Shown here one piece after another: positions 26,125 to 35,860 of a DNA stretch of 55,880 nt. Both the position numbers and the translations under genes were made by a program. Within the stretch, counting starts at the first letter, position 1, and every line of letters begins with the position of its first letter. Under the pieces are notes generated by a model. It saw only the letters and a list, made by a program, of their open reading frames with translations. It ran no database searches and was not told the origin of the DNA. Origin of the DNA: Saccoglossus kowalevskii (lineage: Eukaryota > Hemichordata > Enteropneusta > Harrimaniidae); assembly GCF_000003605.2 (NCBI RefSeq), contig NW_003119928.1:1-55880 (forward strand). The letters are read 5' to 3'.

Positions 26125-26330
26125 TTAAAGTTCGTTAAAATCAATATTCGGTTCTTTATACACATCACATACCCAGAAGTATGTAATAAAGTGTCATTGT
26201 TGAAGTTATAGCAGTATAATTGGTTGTATCCACGTCGGATTCTGTTTTTCCCATCCATTATGATTACAGCGTTGGTTGTTGTCACATCTGTTTTAATTTG
26301 TATATACGGTGACGATTCTCGCCGCTGGGA
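26125..26330 (-). pseudogene. Decayed small Cys-rich gene B2-psi
   Basis: The reverse strand reads KEPNIDFNEL then stop, matching QEPNIDTNEP at the end of the 29653-29949 protein. Upstream, in a shifted frame, YCYLQNYG matches YRFIQYYG, and the nucleotide match continues through TCCCATCCATTATGATTACAG. At least one frameshift and one stop break the gene, and WVCDV replaces the CACG motif. It lies about 150 bp downstream of the intact 26476-26784 copy. The long opposite-strand frames at 25865-26128 and 26224-26547 overlap it and are not taken as genes. Confidence 0.7.
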
Positions 26331-26475
26331 AGATCTATTATGGCTGGTTTGTTCTGGATTTCGTCAACATCAGATTAGTGTTCGTTTGGGAAAAAATCGT
26401 ATTTTCATGGCAACCATGGGTACAGTTCAAATAATTTTCGCATTAAATACTTTTAAACTATATTTACGTAGGTGT

Positions 26476-26784
26476 TTAAAACTCATTGTAATCTGTGTTA
26501 GATCCACAAGGCGAATCAAATCGTCCACATCGACAATACCGAATTAACGTGAACTCCGGTGAATAGCGGTGATAGCCGCATTGGTTCCCGTAGTGTTTTT
26601 CGTGGTATGTGTTGGACAAATTGCCACACACACACTCCCTTTTTAAAATTTTCCGTCTGTATTTTCCCGTGTCTGGATTACATTCAGAAATATGGTACAT
26701 CAATTTGTATCCACAATTGTTGCTACCGTGAAATTCGATTCCATCTTTTTGTGGTCTTTTTGGTGGTTCGTTTCCTGTCGTCAT
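26476..26784 (-). CDS. Small Cys-rich cluster protein B2 (102 aa)
   Basis: This intact 102-residue frame starts MTTGNEPPKR and ends SNTDYNEF. Cysteines are at 24, 35, 51, 53, 69, 84, 86 and 93; six match the family core (CGYK, CVCGN, single Cys, YCRCG) and two are extra. It is more basic than B1 (KYRRKILKR). No signal peptide is seen. A duplicated two-kappaB-site module lies about 1.46 kb upstream. The N-terminal NEPP also occurs in the first exon of the 36627-38980 gene. The function is unknown. Confidence 0.72.
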   Translation of the reverse strand: MTTGNEPPKRPQKDGIEFHGSNNCGYKLMYHISECNPDTGKYRRKILKRECVCGNLSNTYHEKHYGNQCGYHRYSPEFTLIRYCRCGRFDSPCGSNTDYNEF

Positions 26785-28139
26785 TATATTTTACCTTCGG
26801 TCCTTCTCGGTCTTCTGTGTTTGTCGTTAACGTTAATCAAATAGTTTGTACAGTGGTTTATTTATACGGGTTGCGGGAGCATGCGTAGACTACTTTAGTA
26901 CATGACAATATATATATGACATTGTTTACTGTAGATTCTACACTTCACACACATTACCTGGTTATGGTTATCTTTCTAAAAATTATTATATGAAGATGAC
27001 TGTTGCCAAAGAAAAGAAAAGAAAAAAAGCCAAAAGAAAAAACGTCTACTTTGAAACAAGATTATAAATGCGACTATTTCCATTGATCAGTGTCGTATAC
27101 TAAACATGTATAAGTGACGCATAATCCAAGGTGATTTAGACAGATTCCCCAAATGACTTGAAATGTCAGCTATTTGTATACATGTGTGTATACATGCAGC
27201 TCTTAATCGAACTGTTTTACGCTAATGGCTTCAAACGGAGAATTAAAAAGAGAAGTGTATGTATCAAAAAAATAAAAAGTCATCGGAAAGTAAAAATGTA
27301 TTACATCATACAATCTGATGTCACTGTGGAACTGATTCTGAGACGCATAAGTAATTGGGCAAACTGAACAACTAGAAATAATGAGATGGTTGACACAGGT
27401 AAAGATTGCGATTGTGTGGCAGCCAATCACAGCATTATGTTGTCAATGTCGAAAATTTGGACTTTCCCAGTTATACTAGTAGTTTCAATATGGCAATTTA
27501 CACAATACAATATATCATGTGTTTGTTATTATTTGGACAGGACAATGGCGACATGATTGATGGTCAAACAATTTGGTACAGTTTGTCTTATGTGAATGAA
27601 TTTTGTTATGTTCATAAGATTACCATCAACATGATATGCACGATTGTAGTGGGATTTAAGAAGAATGTTAAGTCCTAGGCATTTCTTAAACACAACTAAT
27701 CATATTAATTGGCACTGCTCCTAGTTGGATATGGTATGACATTATATTTGAGAAGACTATATTATTTCATTCATTTTTAGTCCAACTTATTAATTTCTGC
27801 TATCTAAACTGTCACATTCGATACAGAATGCTCATATATCGGTATCCAGGATTTAAATATTAGTTACCAATTTTAAATTTCCTTTCATTATGTTTAATTT
27901 AGTGCTAGTTGTTCGTACTTTGAATTTGTAATGTTAGCACACAGCAAATAAACATGAACCGTTGTTGGTGCTCATATTTTCTTTGTTTGTGGCAATGTTA
28001 CCTATGTAATTGACTAAATTTTCTTCCATGATTATGAAGAAATCGGTATTTATAGCATTGAGCTGTGCATTATTTTAAATTTAAATTATGAAGCTTTGTA
28101 TTTTTGCATAAAGACGGGGAACACGCAAATTGTTACACC

Positions 28140-28400
28140 AACACTCTACCTCTTAAATTGTATTCAATATCGTCTCTATTATGTGCAGCATGGTTTGTTA
28201 CTATTTCAAGTCGTTATTTCATAAACTTGAGAAAATAATGGGACTTTCCGTGCAACGTAAATAATCTTAAAAATAAACCAGTTGGAATTTCCCATATATG
28301 TGGTTGTTGATTGGATGTTGCTTGCCACGTGATAACAACTATTGTCTTCTGAAAAATGCAAAGTCATTAAAATAGGCGCTTACTGTTAACTAAAATGGGA
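28140..28400 (-). promoter_or_regulatory. Two-kappaB promoter-like module, copy 1
   Basis: GGGACTTTCC at 28240-28249 is the classic kappaB form, and GGAATTTCCC lies at 28284-28293 (44 bp start to start). They are followed by ATTGG (an inverted CCAAT box) and CACGTGAT. The block is duplicated at 30820-31090 with the same order and spacing while the sequence between has drifted, so the sites look selectively kept. It lies upstream of B2. No transcription start was identified. Confidence 0.6.
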
Positions 28401-28597
28401 TTTACGCCTACATTAGATTGATTGAAGTATTTGCCCTACCCTGAACTCTGACGTCTGCTATGAATCATATAATCGCCAACCAAAAGAAATAGTAGCCATG
28501 CCAATATTGTAACGTATAGTCTGGTGACTGTAGTCTAAATCTTGAAATCACTAAGGACTTGTTCTTCTAAGTATGCAGTTTCAAAAACACGCCAGTT

Positions 28598-28607
28598 GGA
28601 ATTTCCC
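28598..28607 (+). promoter_or_regulatory. KappaB-like decamer GGAATTTCCC
   Basis: A third exact site upstream of B2, within CCAGTTGGAATTTCCCCAC and followed about 65 bp on by AATGGCCGTTCATTGTGCAA. The same arrangement, with a mutated site, occurs at 25197-25290, so this is a second module type. Confidence 0.5.
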
Positions 28608-29143
28608 CACTTCACATGAGAAAAAAGAATCTTTTCGTCATGCGCAAACTGAGGAGCTGATACAAAAATGGCCGTTCATTGTGCAACTACTACGATTGAA
28701 TGACTTTTAGGACACGCTGATTTAGTGTGTCAGTCTTAGCCTACAAATTTCACTTGCAACAACTAACAGGATTGCACAATTAACAAATTTAGTTTGGTGC
28801 ACCTAAATTTGACCAACGCAATAATAAAATGACCGTTCATCTTGCCACCCGTCAACAAATCTAACACATAAGTCATTTACTGTCGTGACTATTATTTTCA
28901 AATTCGTGGGCGAGGTCACACTATGTATATTCATTGAGTAAACATATGTTTACGAGGTGTTCGGATGGTGGATAGTGAAATGCAGTGGGTAAAAAAATGG
29001 CGTACCTGTGTGACGCGATACAGATTAAGAGACATATACACTCTAACACTAATTCACTCACTCATCCAATACCATGCACCCACCCATACTTAGAATTATA
29101 CAAATTTGTAAGTTTAACCAACTCGCTCTATTCGTTAAAATAC

Positions 29144-29144
<1 letters not shown>

Positions 29145-29190
<46 letters not shown>
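29145..29190. repeat. (TA)n microsatellite
   Basis: Twenty-three TA dinucleotides in an uninterrupted run between B2 and B3. Confidence 0.98.
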
Positions 29191-29191
<1 letters not shown>

Positions 29192-29652
29192 CAATAGATA
29201 ATCAACACACCAATCAGTTAAATTCGCACAATCAACGTATTTAATACTACTACAAATAACTACTTTTAATATATAAATTGGATACAACGACGAGAGTAAG
29301 TGGAACTTGGAAAATATATATTTCTATTTTGTTGACATGTTCAATACATGTGGTTAACCACAGTGATCTACCAATACAAGTATATGAAAATCCCAAACAT
29401 CTGAAATGATGAGTGTTAAGATAAATAAGCATTGCAGATTCGGTGTCTCCATGCGTCTTCTCTAGCAATTCAATTTTACTTGTTTATAGATAGTTTTATA
29501 CTTGCAGCGTTGTACCACGTACATACTTTGAATATGATTTCGAAGAGTGATGTTAGTAGACATGCTTGCGACATATGTAACGTGTTAAATACTTCGTTGT
29601 CGTTCTCTGTGTTGTTGGTTTGTTTGTTCTCTTCAGGCGGCAAACGCCTTAG

Positions 29653-29949
29653 TTAAGGTTCGTTAGTGTCAATATTCGGTTCTTGGTACTCTCCGCACGC
29701 GCAGTGGCGAATGAGTAAGTAATAGGTTGAGCGCTTGGTTTGATTATAGCGAAAGATCTGATAGTAACCACACGACGAGGACTTGTGATTCAGTTCTTTC
29801 CATCCAGTATAGTAAGAGCGATTGTCACATACGCACTTCTGTTTTAGTTGATGTGAACAGTTTCGACTAGTCTTTTTGTATTTACAGTTAACATCATGGT
29901 GTAACTCCATTCCATGGGGGAGGTTATATATTCCCGGTTCATTCTGCAT
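29653..29949 (-). CDS. Small Cys-rich cluster protein B3 (98 aa)
   Basis: This intact 98-residue frame starts MQNEPGIY and ends EPNIDTNEP. Cysteines are at 22, 31, 39, 41, 60, 83 and 85; six match the B1/B2 core. Conserved residues outside the cysteines are HH before the first Cys, YY-x-G after CxC, RY in the middle and the YYLLIRHCACG block. Spacing is almost identical to B1, so these two are closer to each other than to B2. A two-kappaB module lies about 1 kb upstream. No signal peptide is seen. The family and function are not recognised. Confidence 0.72.
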   Translation of the reverse strand: MQNEPGIYNLPHGMELHHDVNCKYKKTSRNCSHQLKQKCVCDNRSYYTGWKELNHKSSSCGYYQIFRYNQTKRSTYYLLIRHCACGEYQEPNIDTNEP

Positions 29950-30119
29950 TTCGAAAATGTAACGTTATTCGTCAACTGTACTCGCAATTAGGTGTTATTA
30001 ACAATTCCTATTGATAGCAATGCAGTAGGTTTGGAAGAAAAAGTTTGATATTTATAACATTGCCGTTGCTAAAAATAAACTATTGTACAAAGTTACTTCA
30101 GAGCATATATCATTATCAA

Positions 30120-30332
30120 TCAGGGACATTTACAGCTAGTAGAACGTTTATTTTCATTTTCATCGAATAGTCTTCCATTGTTATGGTGACAGTATTGACT
30201 CTGTGATTGGTTAACCGACGTCATTTGCTGGACAAGTGAGACCAGCATGTGAAAGTATGATGGAATTTTCCTACCACTCCAACCACTGTGGTCACTGTCA
30301 GGAGTCACATAATACTTCAAATAAAGGAGCAT
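30120..30332 (-). CDS. Possible type A cluster relative (short)
   Basis: This frame gives 70 residues from the first Met, or 34 from an internal Met ending at 30224. The end QYCHHNNGRLFDENENK then SCKCP resembles FYCHYDHFCDHDKNQT and the CNCV terminus of the 21487-21726 protein, but the central Cys block is missing. It may be a truncated type A gene or a remnant. It sits just upstream of B3, giving the order A-type then B-type seen in part at 23-24 kb. Confidence 0.35.
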   Translation of the reverse strand: MLLYLKYYVTPDSDHSGWSGRKIPSYFHMLVSLVQQMTSVNQSQSQYCHHNNGRLFDENENKRSTSCKCP

Positions 30333-30819
30333 TTTTTAACTGTTAGAATATCCCTTTACAGTATACATTCCATTGTAATTTGTGATTCTCCATTTCGATG
30401 AACTATGATCACAGATATACATTCAATTGTAGTAAGATATTACATTTTCTTATTAATTTTAAATTTTAGCGAGATAGTATCTTTTTTAAATGTTGATTCA
30501 CAGCTTATCTAACTCGGTTCCATTTTAGACAACCAAATTATTTAGCAGCCAACCACAATAGATATTGTAATGCGAATGTTTGGCGATTATTAGCTTAGCG
30601 TATTGCCAGCCTAGGGACTTTCGGTTTTAGTAGACAAGTTCTAAAAATAATTTCTTACTGCAAGTGTTTCTGCCAATAAATGTAATTATATGATTTTACT
30701 CTTTCTTTTTAGGCGCAAATGTGTGTGCAGCAATGAGATCTGGACATTATAGCACACACTGCTTTAGTAGGCCATCATACCTTATACTCTTGTATGTACC
30801 CATTTTTTAATTATCAAAC

Positions 30820-31090
30820 TTGTGAATTTAATAAGTGTATAAACGAATTATAATGAATAATGCTGCAAAATGGACAGCATTGTTTTTCACCATCTCTAGT
30901 CGTTATTCCAAAAATTCGACAAAATATCAGGGAATTTCCATGAAACGTCAACAATTTAAAAATAAACCATTTGGAATTTCCCTTACCTATGTTTGTTGAT
31001 TGGATGTTGTTTACCACGTGATAATAATTATTATCTTCTAAGAATACAATTTCAGCACACTCATTTTAAACTACGTTCAGATGTCTAGAA
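30820..31090 (-). promoter_or_regulatory. Two-kappaB promoter-like module, copy 2
   Basis: GGGAATTTCC at 30930-30939 and GGAATTTCCC at 30973-30982 (43 bp apart) are followed by GATTGGATGTTG and CACGTGATAA, the same layout as 28140-28400. It lies about 1 kb upstream of the B3 start. The matching spacing in two diverged copies is the main evidence for function. Confidence 0.6.
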
Positions 31091-33070
31091 AATGTTTGAC
31101 TAAAAGTATTTACAATATTGTCATCTTGCGATGTGCAGCTCTTAAAACTGACCACAACCGCAAAATATTTTGAGAACATTGATTCACTTACGGGACAGAT
31201 AGTAGAAAGACATATGACGATAATGTATTAGCTACAAAAAGGGTGTTTATGCTTATCCCACATTATTGTGTAATTCCTGCCTGTTTTGTATAATAATAAA
31301 CATTGCAAATATAAACTATGCAAATATGAAAATAATCTGTTCACGACAAAGGTAGTATTTTTGTATCAGATTATTAGTACATGAAGTAGTGTGCATGTAC
31401 ACTAGTTTGTAGGGTTGATTTCCATTAGAGAATCACGGATAATAAACCGTAGCGTAATCGAGGCAGGAGTTGAATTAGACTTTCTGACTTTCTCTGAAGA
31501 TTTGACATATATCTGGTATGTTTTCAAGTCTAGGTGTATTAGGGTTTTGTTTGGGCTTTTCTAATTTGGATAACATTTCATACACTTTTTCTTCTCGTTC
31601 AGCAATAATATGAAAATAGACCAATTTGTTAAGTTCAGTCCCACGCCAAACTTTCGTAAATGAGACATGACAAAAATTTATAATTGTTTCTTCAACTTAA
31701 TAATATTTATTCCATAATATGTTGATCACCGAATAAAACAAAGCAAAAAGCGTACTATCACTAATGGCATTTAAAAAACTCGATTAAATGCAATACAATG
31801 AAATCGGGGTCTGGCTACAGGCTCAAACAGATGAATGTATAAATTTGTATGGTCGCACAAGTAGAAATCTGTATAAAAAGTCATCACAAAACATATATGA
31901 ATAATAACACTACAAGGAAGACTTTCCGCTGTTGTTTTTATGCAGAAAAATACAATATGTTTACCATGTAAAATCATATTTATTAAAGTTACTGTTCATA
32001 CATGAGTTGTTAAACTACATAGTTTGCAATTCAGCTCAATTCAATACTAGAATGGTACCACTACCAATAAGAAATGAAAGTTAGTTAAAAAATATATTCT
32101 TGTCAAGTAGCTCATAATACTAGTGTCGTAATCGTATTTAATTTCTGGCAGTTACTTCATGATGGACCTGTAAATGATATAAAATTAGGCAGAATTAAAA
32201 ATATTATGCATTTAAAGTATGTATATACACATGTCATACAAAACCTGCTTGGTGAGACAGTGCAGAATAATTTATCATTACCATCCTTTGATATGGAAGT
32301 CTATCTTACCTGGAAATATAGAGCCCTAACTCAAGGTGTACATGTCATCGACGTTGAAATAAACCTACAAAGAATGAATTTCATTAAGTTTATCTTTCAG
32401 AAACGAGTATGGACTCTTGATTTTGGAAGATCATTTCATTTAATTGTTATAATTGTATGACAGATAAAGTCGGGGGATTCGCAATAACTCACCAGCTTGG
32501 TCATACTGACCACCGTCTGTATTCGGTAGGACCATTCGCCGTGTTCCTAATATAAGCAATAAAATATTTTGTTAGGACAATGAGGGAAAAATAATATTAG
32601 TAACGATCGTAGGCACTCGTAGCAATGAGAAGCCGATAGGCTGGTTGGCAATCCGCTCCACTCAAAACACAAACAACATGTTTTCGATATTGACATGATA
32701 GGACATGAACTTCACTTCACTTTATTACTAGCGCGTATTCTGCTGTTATAATTATTATTTCCGACCGTTTTGCGATTGTATTCTCTAGATTCTTTTTGAA
32801 CGCAGCATTCACAGTTAATTCAAAGTGGCGTTGAAATTACGTCGATAGAGTGTAACAATATCGACCCAGTCAACTATCTTGGTAAGGAAAACAGGTATAT
32901 TAAAAATGCTAATTTTTTGCCCACACTCAAGCTGAGTAGAATGAGCCATGTCCCAGATTTGTTATCCTAGGTTTGTAAGAGGAGATACATTTACATTTTA
33001 CCACCTTACTAGAGTGAAGGTGTGACCTGCCTGCCAAGTTTGAGCAAAATCGGCTCAGCCAACAAAATCA
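31091..33070. other. Intergenic DNA, no gene supported
   Basis: AT-rich sequence with short open frames (for example 31771-31977 and 32206-32460) that resemble nothing recognised. Near 33030 a TTTGAGCAAAATCGGCTCAG word followed by an ACACAC run looks like the tail of a small dispersed element. Confidence 0.4.
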
Positions 33071-33173
33071 CAGAAGAATTAATACGTGAAGACACTGAAA
33101 ACCACACACACAAACATACAGAAACACAAATGTGATTTTAAGGGCAATCCTAGCGGTTCGCATATAAACTTAC

Positions 33174-33279
33174 GTCTCGATGGCTCGTTGGTATCAGTGT
33201 TACTCCAATATACTCCATCTTGTTTTGTTTCATATTTTTTGGATGCAGGTTCATTCGACCAACACATACCCATTTTCAA
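33174..33279 (-). CDS. Candidate first exon, NEP-motif gene copy
   Basis: The frame starts MKMGMCWSNEPAS (ATG at 33279, or MCWS at 33267) and ends SNTDTNEPSR, then a strong GTAAGT donor in phase 1. From 33279 it is 106 nt, exactly the length of exon 1 of the 36627-38980 gene, which also has MC-x-x-NEP near its start, NEP near its end and a phase-1 donor. A kappaB decamer lies 168 bp upstream. No matching downstream exons were found before 31 kb, so this may be an orphan exon of a decayed copy. Confidence 0.4.
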
Positions 33280-33446
33280 TTACTGTATAATAATAAGCAC
33301 CTTAGAAACAACTTTTCGTTCATATCTTCAAGTAAGGGCTATTTCAATTTGTTCTATAGTGTACGTATTGTATTTTAATGTGGGGAAGGTGCGTCATTGG
33401 TTGGGTGTGCTGTCCAATCATTGCCTTCCACGTCAATCACGTGTTA

Positions 33447-33456
33447 GGAATTTCCC
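33447..33456 (+). promoter_or_regulatory. Promoter-proximal kappaB decamer GGAATTTCCC
   Basis: On the reverse strand this site is 168 bp upstream of the candidate start at 33279. CACGTGAT and a CCAAT-type ATTGG lie on its far side, the same companions as in the 28-kb and 31-kb modules. Confidence 0.5.
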
Positions 33457-33711
33457 ATTTGGATTGTCATCTCTAAATATACATACAATAACAATTACCT
33501 AATACAATGGAATAGAAAGTTTTGCATTGATCTTCACAATTAATACCGCTATTACTTGCTCTATTGTTTTTGAGGCTACATTCGTTATTCGAATAATGCT
33601 AAATACAATTATTTAAAATAAAATAAAAGATCTTTTAACATAAATTGTCATAATTTATTAGCCGAAGACAATTGAACTGAAAATTGATCTTAGTGACGAA
33701 GTATAGTATAC

Positions 33712-33792
33712 CTTTTGCGATATTACACACCCCGCAAACGTTGGATCCACTACCCAGAGAAATGTATGGGAAACAAGCGCCAATGCTGCTGT
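33712..33792 (-). CDS. Candidate Cys-containing exon of a decayed gene copy
   Basis: The exon follows a TCTTTACAG acceptor, starts ACAGCAGC, reads SSIGACFPYISLGSGSN then VCGVCN, and ends at a GTATAC donor (81 nt, phase 1 to 1). The exon at 37988-38088 also starts ACAGCAG and has a GTATAC in the same place, which suggests homology. It could join exon 34479-34580 in frame. Support is splice sites and phase only. Confidence 0.3.
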
Positions 33793-34088
33793 CTGTAAAG
33801 AACATAACCGAAATTTTCAGTGTTGTTTTGTCTGAAAATTGAATATTAGGTATTACTTACCATATAACAACATATATACCATATTGTTTATAACAACAGC
33901 TAATAGATGCGTCAAGTATTGAGCCAAATTATTACGCTAGAACTAGATCAAACTGGGTCATGTTAAACAACTAGTAGTGTCGTGCAATATGCAAGAGGTT
34001 TGGAATGCACAGAACGTTTGAAATATTGATTTATTTTATAAAATCTTCGCTTCTAGATTGAAATATTGTTTGTATTTAAATTCGCATA

Positions 34089-34367
34089 GTGATATTTCAA
34101 CTATGGATAACTATCGAAATTTCAAAATTTATTTTCCCTGTCTGTCCCCGCTCACAGGTGTGTTATCGCGTTTCGTTTTGCTCTGCTCATTGTCTCAGAA
34201 TAGAAACCGACAGGAAAAATGGTATTGTAAAAGGTGACCGAGTATGTCTTTTATTCAATTATTCTGAAATTGAAGACGAATACCATTTACTATTAATTTG
34301 TCCAAAAATTTATTCCAAGTTACTAACATACTACAATGCATGGCAGCTTATTTGTATCACCCATTAA
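34089..34367 (+). pseudogene. LINE reverse transcriptase C-terminal fragment
   Basis: The frame contains LRIETDRKNGI, then DRVCLLFN, then EIEDEYHLLLICPK. This is the typical C-terminal 'LRIETGR / R-x-C / EDE-H-LL-CP' pattern of non-LTR retrotransposon ORF2 proteins in marine invertebrates. The second Cys of the usual CxxC is missing (LLFN), and the rest of the element is absent, so it is a dead 5'-truncated insertion lying between cluster exons. Confidence 0.75.
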
Positions 34368-34478
34368 AGGTATGAAATTTACAAAAACATCGAGTGACTT
34401 TGCAGCATGTTTTATATTTACTTGTTTATGCAATCTGCATCTGCATAACGATCATCATCATGTATTGATATTACTTAC

Positions 34479-34580
34479 CAGGTATACCTAGTCGTAGTTC
34501 ATTGCCAGAGGTGTTTGATCCACAAGCATCACCATCACCACTATTTCCTTCCCCCGAAACTGATCCCTCATTTGACATTA
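34479..34580 (-). CDS. Candidate glycine-rich exon 3 of a second gene copy
   Basis: The exon runs from a GCAG acceptor to a GTAAGT donor, 102 nt, phase 1 to 1. It encodes MSNEGSVSGEGNSG then SNTSGNELRLGIP. This matches SNEGSGG then GNTSGNERRPTII in exon 3 of the 36627-38980 gene, but lacks the long glycine run. It is open with good splice sites, so this copy may be expressed, although its other exons are not securely identified. Confidence 0.5.
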
Positions 34581-35399
34581 CTGCGGTTTGCTGTATTGCT
34601 ATTAAATGAAATGTGGCCTATGCTACAACCACGAATTTATATTAATACCAAGAATAGGCAACTGGACAAATGGCTGATACTGGGGCGGTCCCCTTCCAGG
34701 TGATGTACATTTGGACGTCATTCAAAAATAGTCATTGATAAAAATAGACTTGTTTCTACTTTCTATAGAGGACTGAAAATGATATGTGACCGGTGTTACG
34801 TGACTGTGGAACAATGTTTTATAACCCTCTGGAGATACGGTTGCATGTCTTGAGGTTCATTTTTTCCCACTATGTAACTATTTATTATTATTATCATTCT
34901 TGTGACTAAGAGCTTTGGTTGGAATTCTTTCTAGCCATATGAAAGTACATTGTTGCACTATGAAATATATGAAAACAGCAACTGGTGGCAAGATGCCGAA
35001 ACTTTGATCTTGACATTTGCATTGAGCCACCTTGGTAGGTTCTACACAATGCTATTGTTGTTCATTAAAATACATCCCGGATAGGTGATATGAATTTAAC
35101 GAAACAATTATAAATACAAAATATATTGGTTTCACCTAGTTACACATGGCCACACCTTACACAAATGTCACCAATTACCACTTATATTTTCTCATATGTA
35201 CGTTTTGTTGTTTGTCGGAAGTTGAAGTAATCATTGTTGGTTGTCTTTTCTGAATTAAGCCCATCTTTCCGGAAAGCGTTCCGGAACCATTTCAAAACTT
35301 TAACATATTAAACTGAACTGAGATTGTTTAACTACGTTAATCTTAACGAGAATGGGAACAATACCAATACAATTTCACAGATTTGTTAGAGTATCAATC

Positions 35400-35860
35400 T
35401 TAAGATCCCAGGTTCGTCTAAGTGGAAAACCTTGCAGGCCTTCATAATACCACTCGTGTGAGTTCTACATCTTACTTTCTGTCAACTATGGCGAACTCAT
35501 CTAACTGTTTACGGAACTACAAAATAACCTTTAATGTAAAGAGTATTATGAAAACATTCTACTCATTACCTGCACTGACAAAATCTCCATGTAGATGCTC
35601 TACATCAGCTCCTTCGTTGTACATTGTATACGCCCGTAAAACAATCGTTTTTTTTTTATTCTTAGGGTTAGGGTTAGGGTTTCTGCAAATTGATGAGTAA
35701 GTATGACGGTAATATGTCAGTAAGTGTTGGTCTTCTTGCATTGCCATTTGTATTTTCCCAACTAAAACCCCAATATCCCCCACCATTGCCTGTGGACTCT
35801 TCGTTAGAACATTAATTATCTGTGTCCTTTCAACTGTCAGTTGATTATTAAGCAGTGACT
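35400..35860 (-). pseudogene. Decayed copy of exons 3-5 of the 36627-38980 gene
   Basis: Three blocks in order match the neighbouring gene. About 35730-35850 encodes SNEESTGNGGG then NTNGNARRPT, like exon 3, but has no good donor. About 35575-35645 encodes YNEGADVEHLHGDFVSA with an intact phase-1 GTAATG donor, like exon 4, but lacks an acceptor. About 35400-35450 matches exon 5, but TTACAG has become TTATGA. The splice losses mark it as a pseudogene. Confidence 0.6.
35662..35681 (+). repeat. Short interstitial telomere-like repeat
   Basis: Three TTAGGG units in a row, inside the decayed gene copy, between its exon-3-like and exon-4-like blocks. Confidence 0.9.

Noticed and set aside
25865-26547. 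Two plus-strand open frames of 87 and 107 residues
   Set aside because: They overlap or adjoin the reverse-strand pseudogene B2-psi and intact B2; the similarity to paralogues is on the reverse strand.
26559-26888. 109-residue plus-strand frame
   Set aside because: It is the antisense of the intact B2 gene.
33086-33502. 138-residue plus-strand frame
   Set aside because: It runs through an ACACAC element tail and is antisense to the candidate first exon and the kappaB site.
33667-33711. Possible last exon after 33712 using a TTTTCAG acceptor
   Set aside because: The intron would be only about 35 bp, too short for normal splicing.
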